DNA from: Planctomycetota bacterium
GTDB taxonomy: Bacteria > Planctomycetota > Planctomycetia > Planctomycetales > Planctomycetaceae
Reading direction: 5' to 3'
Assembly: GCA_030836185.1 (NCBI GenBank)
Contig: JAURQH010000048.1
Span: forward strand, 1 to 44,432
Length of the DNA: 44,432 nt
This document shows, piece by piece, positions 43,352 through 44,432 of the stretch. The number at the start of each line of letters is the position of its first letter. Within the stretch, counting starts at the first letter, position 1. The notes under the pieces were generated by a model. The model searched no databases and was not told the DNA's origin. It saw nothing but the letters and a program-made list of their open reading frames with translations. The position numbers and the translations under genes were made by a program.

Positions 43352-43384
43352 CGCGAGTGGAAAGAAATTTCCACCCGCGTTTTT
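43352..43384 (+). terminator. rho-independent terminator after gnd
   Basis: CGCGAGTGGAAA (43352-43363) and TTTCCACCCGCG (43368-43379) form a 12-position stem with one mismatch around GAAA, followed by T residues 43380-43384. It stands 105 bp after the gnd stop. Confidence 0.85.
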
Positions 43385-43478
43385 CTTTATGGAGTTTAGT
43401 TCTCCGAAATGATCTCACACTCGAACCGTCTCCTTGCTAAAATGGAAGAGCACCACACGTTCTCAAGAAAGCCGAGAC

Positions 43479-43691
43479 ATGTCATTCGATCTCACCGAAC
43501 TTAAAAAGCTCTCGCGAACAGAGAAACTACAACTTTTCGAAGTCTTGCATGAGGAACTTGCCAACTCGTCCGAAGCCAGACTCCTTTCAGAAACTGATTT
43601 GAAAGAAGCACTGCGTAGAAGCGATGAACTCAAAACCGATCCTTCGATCGCAATCGATCGGGATGAGCTTTGGCGGCGTGTCGATGAGTAA
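43479..43691 (+). CDS. orphan antitoxin-like addiction-module protein
   Basis: A 70-residue helical, charged protein resembling the putative addiction-module antidote family (TIGR02574/RelB-like): LKKLSRTEKLQLFEVLHEEL, then DLKEALRRSDELKTDPSIAI and DRDELWRRVDE, the last matching the usual dPs..i.wee...r ending. Such proteins neutralise ParE/RelE toxins. No toxin ORF follows; only 148 bp separate it from the DinB-like gene. It may be an orphan remnant or act on a toxin encoded elsewhere. ATG 43479 is chosen because it begins the conserved region. Confidence 0.7.
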   Translation: MSFDLTELKKLSRTEKLQLFEVLHEELANSSEARLLSETDLKEALRRSDELKTDPSIAIDRDELWRRVDE

Positions 43692-43839
43692 AATCGCAAC
43701 TTCGACTTATCTGTCCTGCCCAAAACATTTGCCTTTCTGATGATTGGCCTCGAAAAACACAAAGACTCACAAACAAGTTTTCGTGATTTTTGTGGCTAAC
43801 TCCACTCTCATTTTCAAATGATGATAAACAATCAACACC

Positions 43840-44328
43840 ATGCCACCCACCATCATCACGCTGAATCAGTTCCTGCTCGAATACTTTGAAACGCTCGTCA
43901 AAGATCTCCCGACCGAAGCTCTCGAAGTACAGGGGAGAGGCACCGGACACTCCGCCTTGTGGCTGCTCGGACATATGGCGATCTCGGTCGATTTCGGCAA
44001 CCAAGTTCTCGGCAGAGAAACGATCTGCCCCGCGCGGTGGTTTGTCGCCTTCGGCCCAGGCTCGTCCGATGAAATCAAGAATCCTGAGAAGTACGACAGT
44101 CGCGAAATGATCGAAGTCATTCGTAGCGGTTATCCAAAGTTGCAGGAACTGGCAATGGCCGCCGATGAAACATTATTGACCGCACCACATCCGGTCGAAA
44201 TGCTGCAAGATACGGCACTCAAAACTAAAGGTGACTTGCTCGGTCACCTCTTAACAACGCATCTCTCGATGCACCTGGGCCAGCTCTCGTTCTGGAGACG
44301 CTTGCAGGGCGAGAAGCCGTTGTTTTGA
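43840..44328 (+). CDS. DinB-like (DfsB) four-helix protein
   Basis: A 162-residue protein of the DinB/DfsB superfamily. The family's metal-binding histidines are visible at WLLGHMAISVDFG and HLLTTHLSMHLGQLSFWRRL. These four-helix enzymes are often metal-dependent thiol transferases or are of unknown function; no specific thiol partner is evident here. The chain has no signal peptide. ATG 43840 begins MPPTIITLNQFLLEYFETLV. Confidence 0.85.
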   Translation: MPPTIITLNQFLLEYFETLVKDLPTEALEVQGRGTGHSALWLLGHMAISVDFGNQVLGRETICPARWFVAFGPGSSDEIKNPEKYDSREMIEVIRSGYPKLQELAMAADETLLTAPHPVEMLQDTALKTKGDLLGHLLTTHLSMHLGQLSFWRRLQGEKPLF

Positions 44329-44351
44329 TATCGAATTGGCTAATTCACTTC

Positions 44352-44432
44352 TCACTTTGAATTCAGGGTAATCACCACATCCGGCATTTCATCAAAGAAT
44401 TGAAGAGCTAACGATTCAAAGCCTGTCGCCTC
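44352..44432 (-). CDS. C-terminal end of a gene cut by the window edge
   Basis: The minus strand from 44432 reads an open frame of 26 residues, ending LALQFFDEMPDVVITLNSK and TGA at 44352-44354. Codon use looks like the neighbours and the helix-then-strand pattern resembles a protein end, but no family can be named. The start lies beyond the window. It converges with the DinB-like gene, leaving 23 bp between them. Confidence 0.45.
   Translation of the reverse strand, partial: EATGFESLALQFFDEMPDVVITLNSK

Overview
The window looks like a chromosomal segment of a planctomycete, probably of the Planctomycetaceae/Gimesia-Rubinisphaera kind. This is inferred from gene content: a DUF1549/DUF1553 cytochrome-like protein, a DUF1501 protein, a DUF1559 pseudopilin-like protein, PPC-domain and WD40 surface proteins, two FHA proteins, an ECF sigma/anti-sigma pair and a methenyl-H4MPT cyclohydrolase. 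The genus cannot be fixed from the sequence alone. No tRNA, rRNA or CRISPR array was seen.

Layout. Positions 1-2100 are accessory: a small Cys-rich secreted protein, a complete ISAs1-type insertion sequence (656-1916) and a zinc-ribbon gene broken by the IS and by an in-frame TGA. ribBA (2328-3575) follows. Positions 3969-13525 hold a three-gene cell-surface locus: a DUF1549/DUF1553 protein with its own terminator, then a 1285-residue PPC/Ig-like protein and a cytochrome-WD40 protein, the last two carrying long Ala/Lys/Gln/Glu-rich coiled coils inside otherwise globular domains. Next come a uronate-isomerase-like hydrolase and an FHA-GAF-PP2C phosphatase. On the minus strand, 17263-20194 is a tight operon of ECF sigma factor, zinc-binding anti-sigma factor and a secreted protein, followed upstream by a small conserved protein and a second FHA protein.

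From 31012 down to 21884 a long run of minus-strand genes joins one-carbon and cofactor metabolism: mch, a RimK-like ATP-grasp ligase, half a macro domain, an inositol-monophosphatase/CysQ-type phosphatase, a YrdC-LMW phosphatase fusion, rpiB, then gcvH, gcvPA, gcvPB and a lipoate/octanoate transferase. The last four fit a glycine-cleavage module (decarboxylase, carrier and carrier lipoylation); gcvT is not in the window.

The right third (31479-44432) has a PPi-type phosphofructokinase, a two-helix membrane protein, an HAD hydrolase, an SGNH hydrolase, a DUF1501 protein, a lipoprotein plus DUF1559 pseudopilin pair, a methyltransferase, a GT4 glycosyltransferase, gnd, an orphan antitoxin and a DinB-like protein. 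A gene is cut by the right edge. Two copies of a composite palindromic repeat (31314-31438 and 33749-33859) sit about 40 bp upstream of the phosphofructokinase and HAD genes.

The strongest candidates for something undescribed are the coiled-coil-grafted surface locus, the GTAGG-headed palindromic repeat family, the YrdC-phosphatase fusion and the translationally coupled half macro domain next to mch/RimK.
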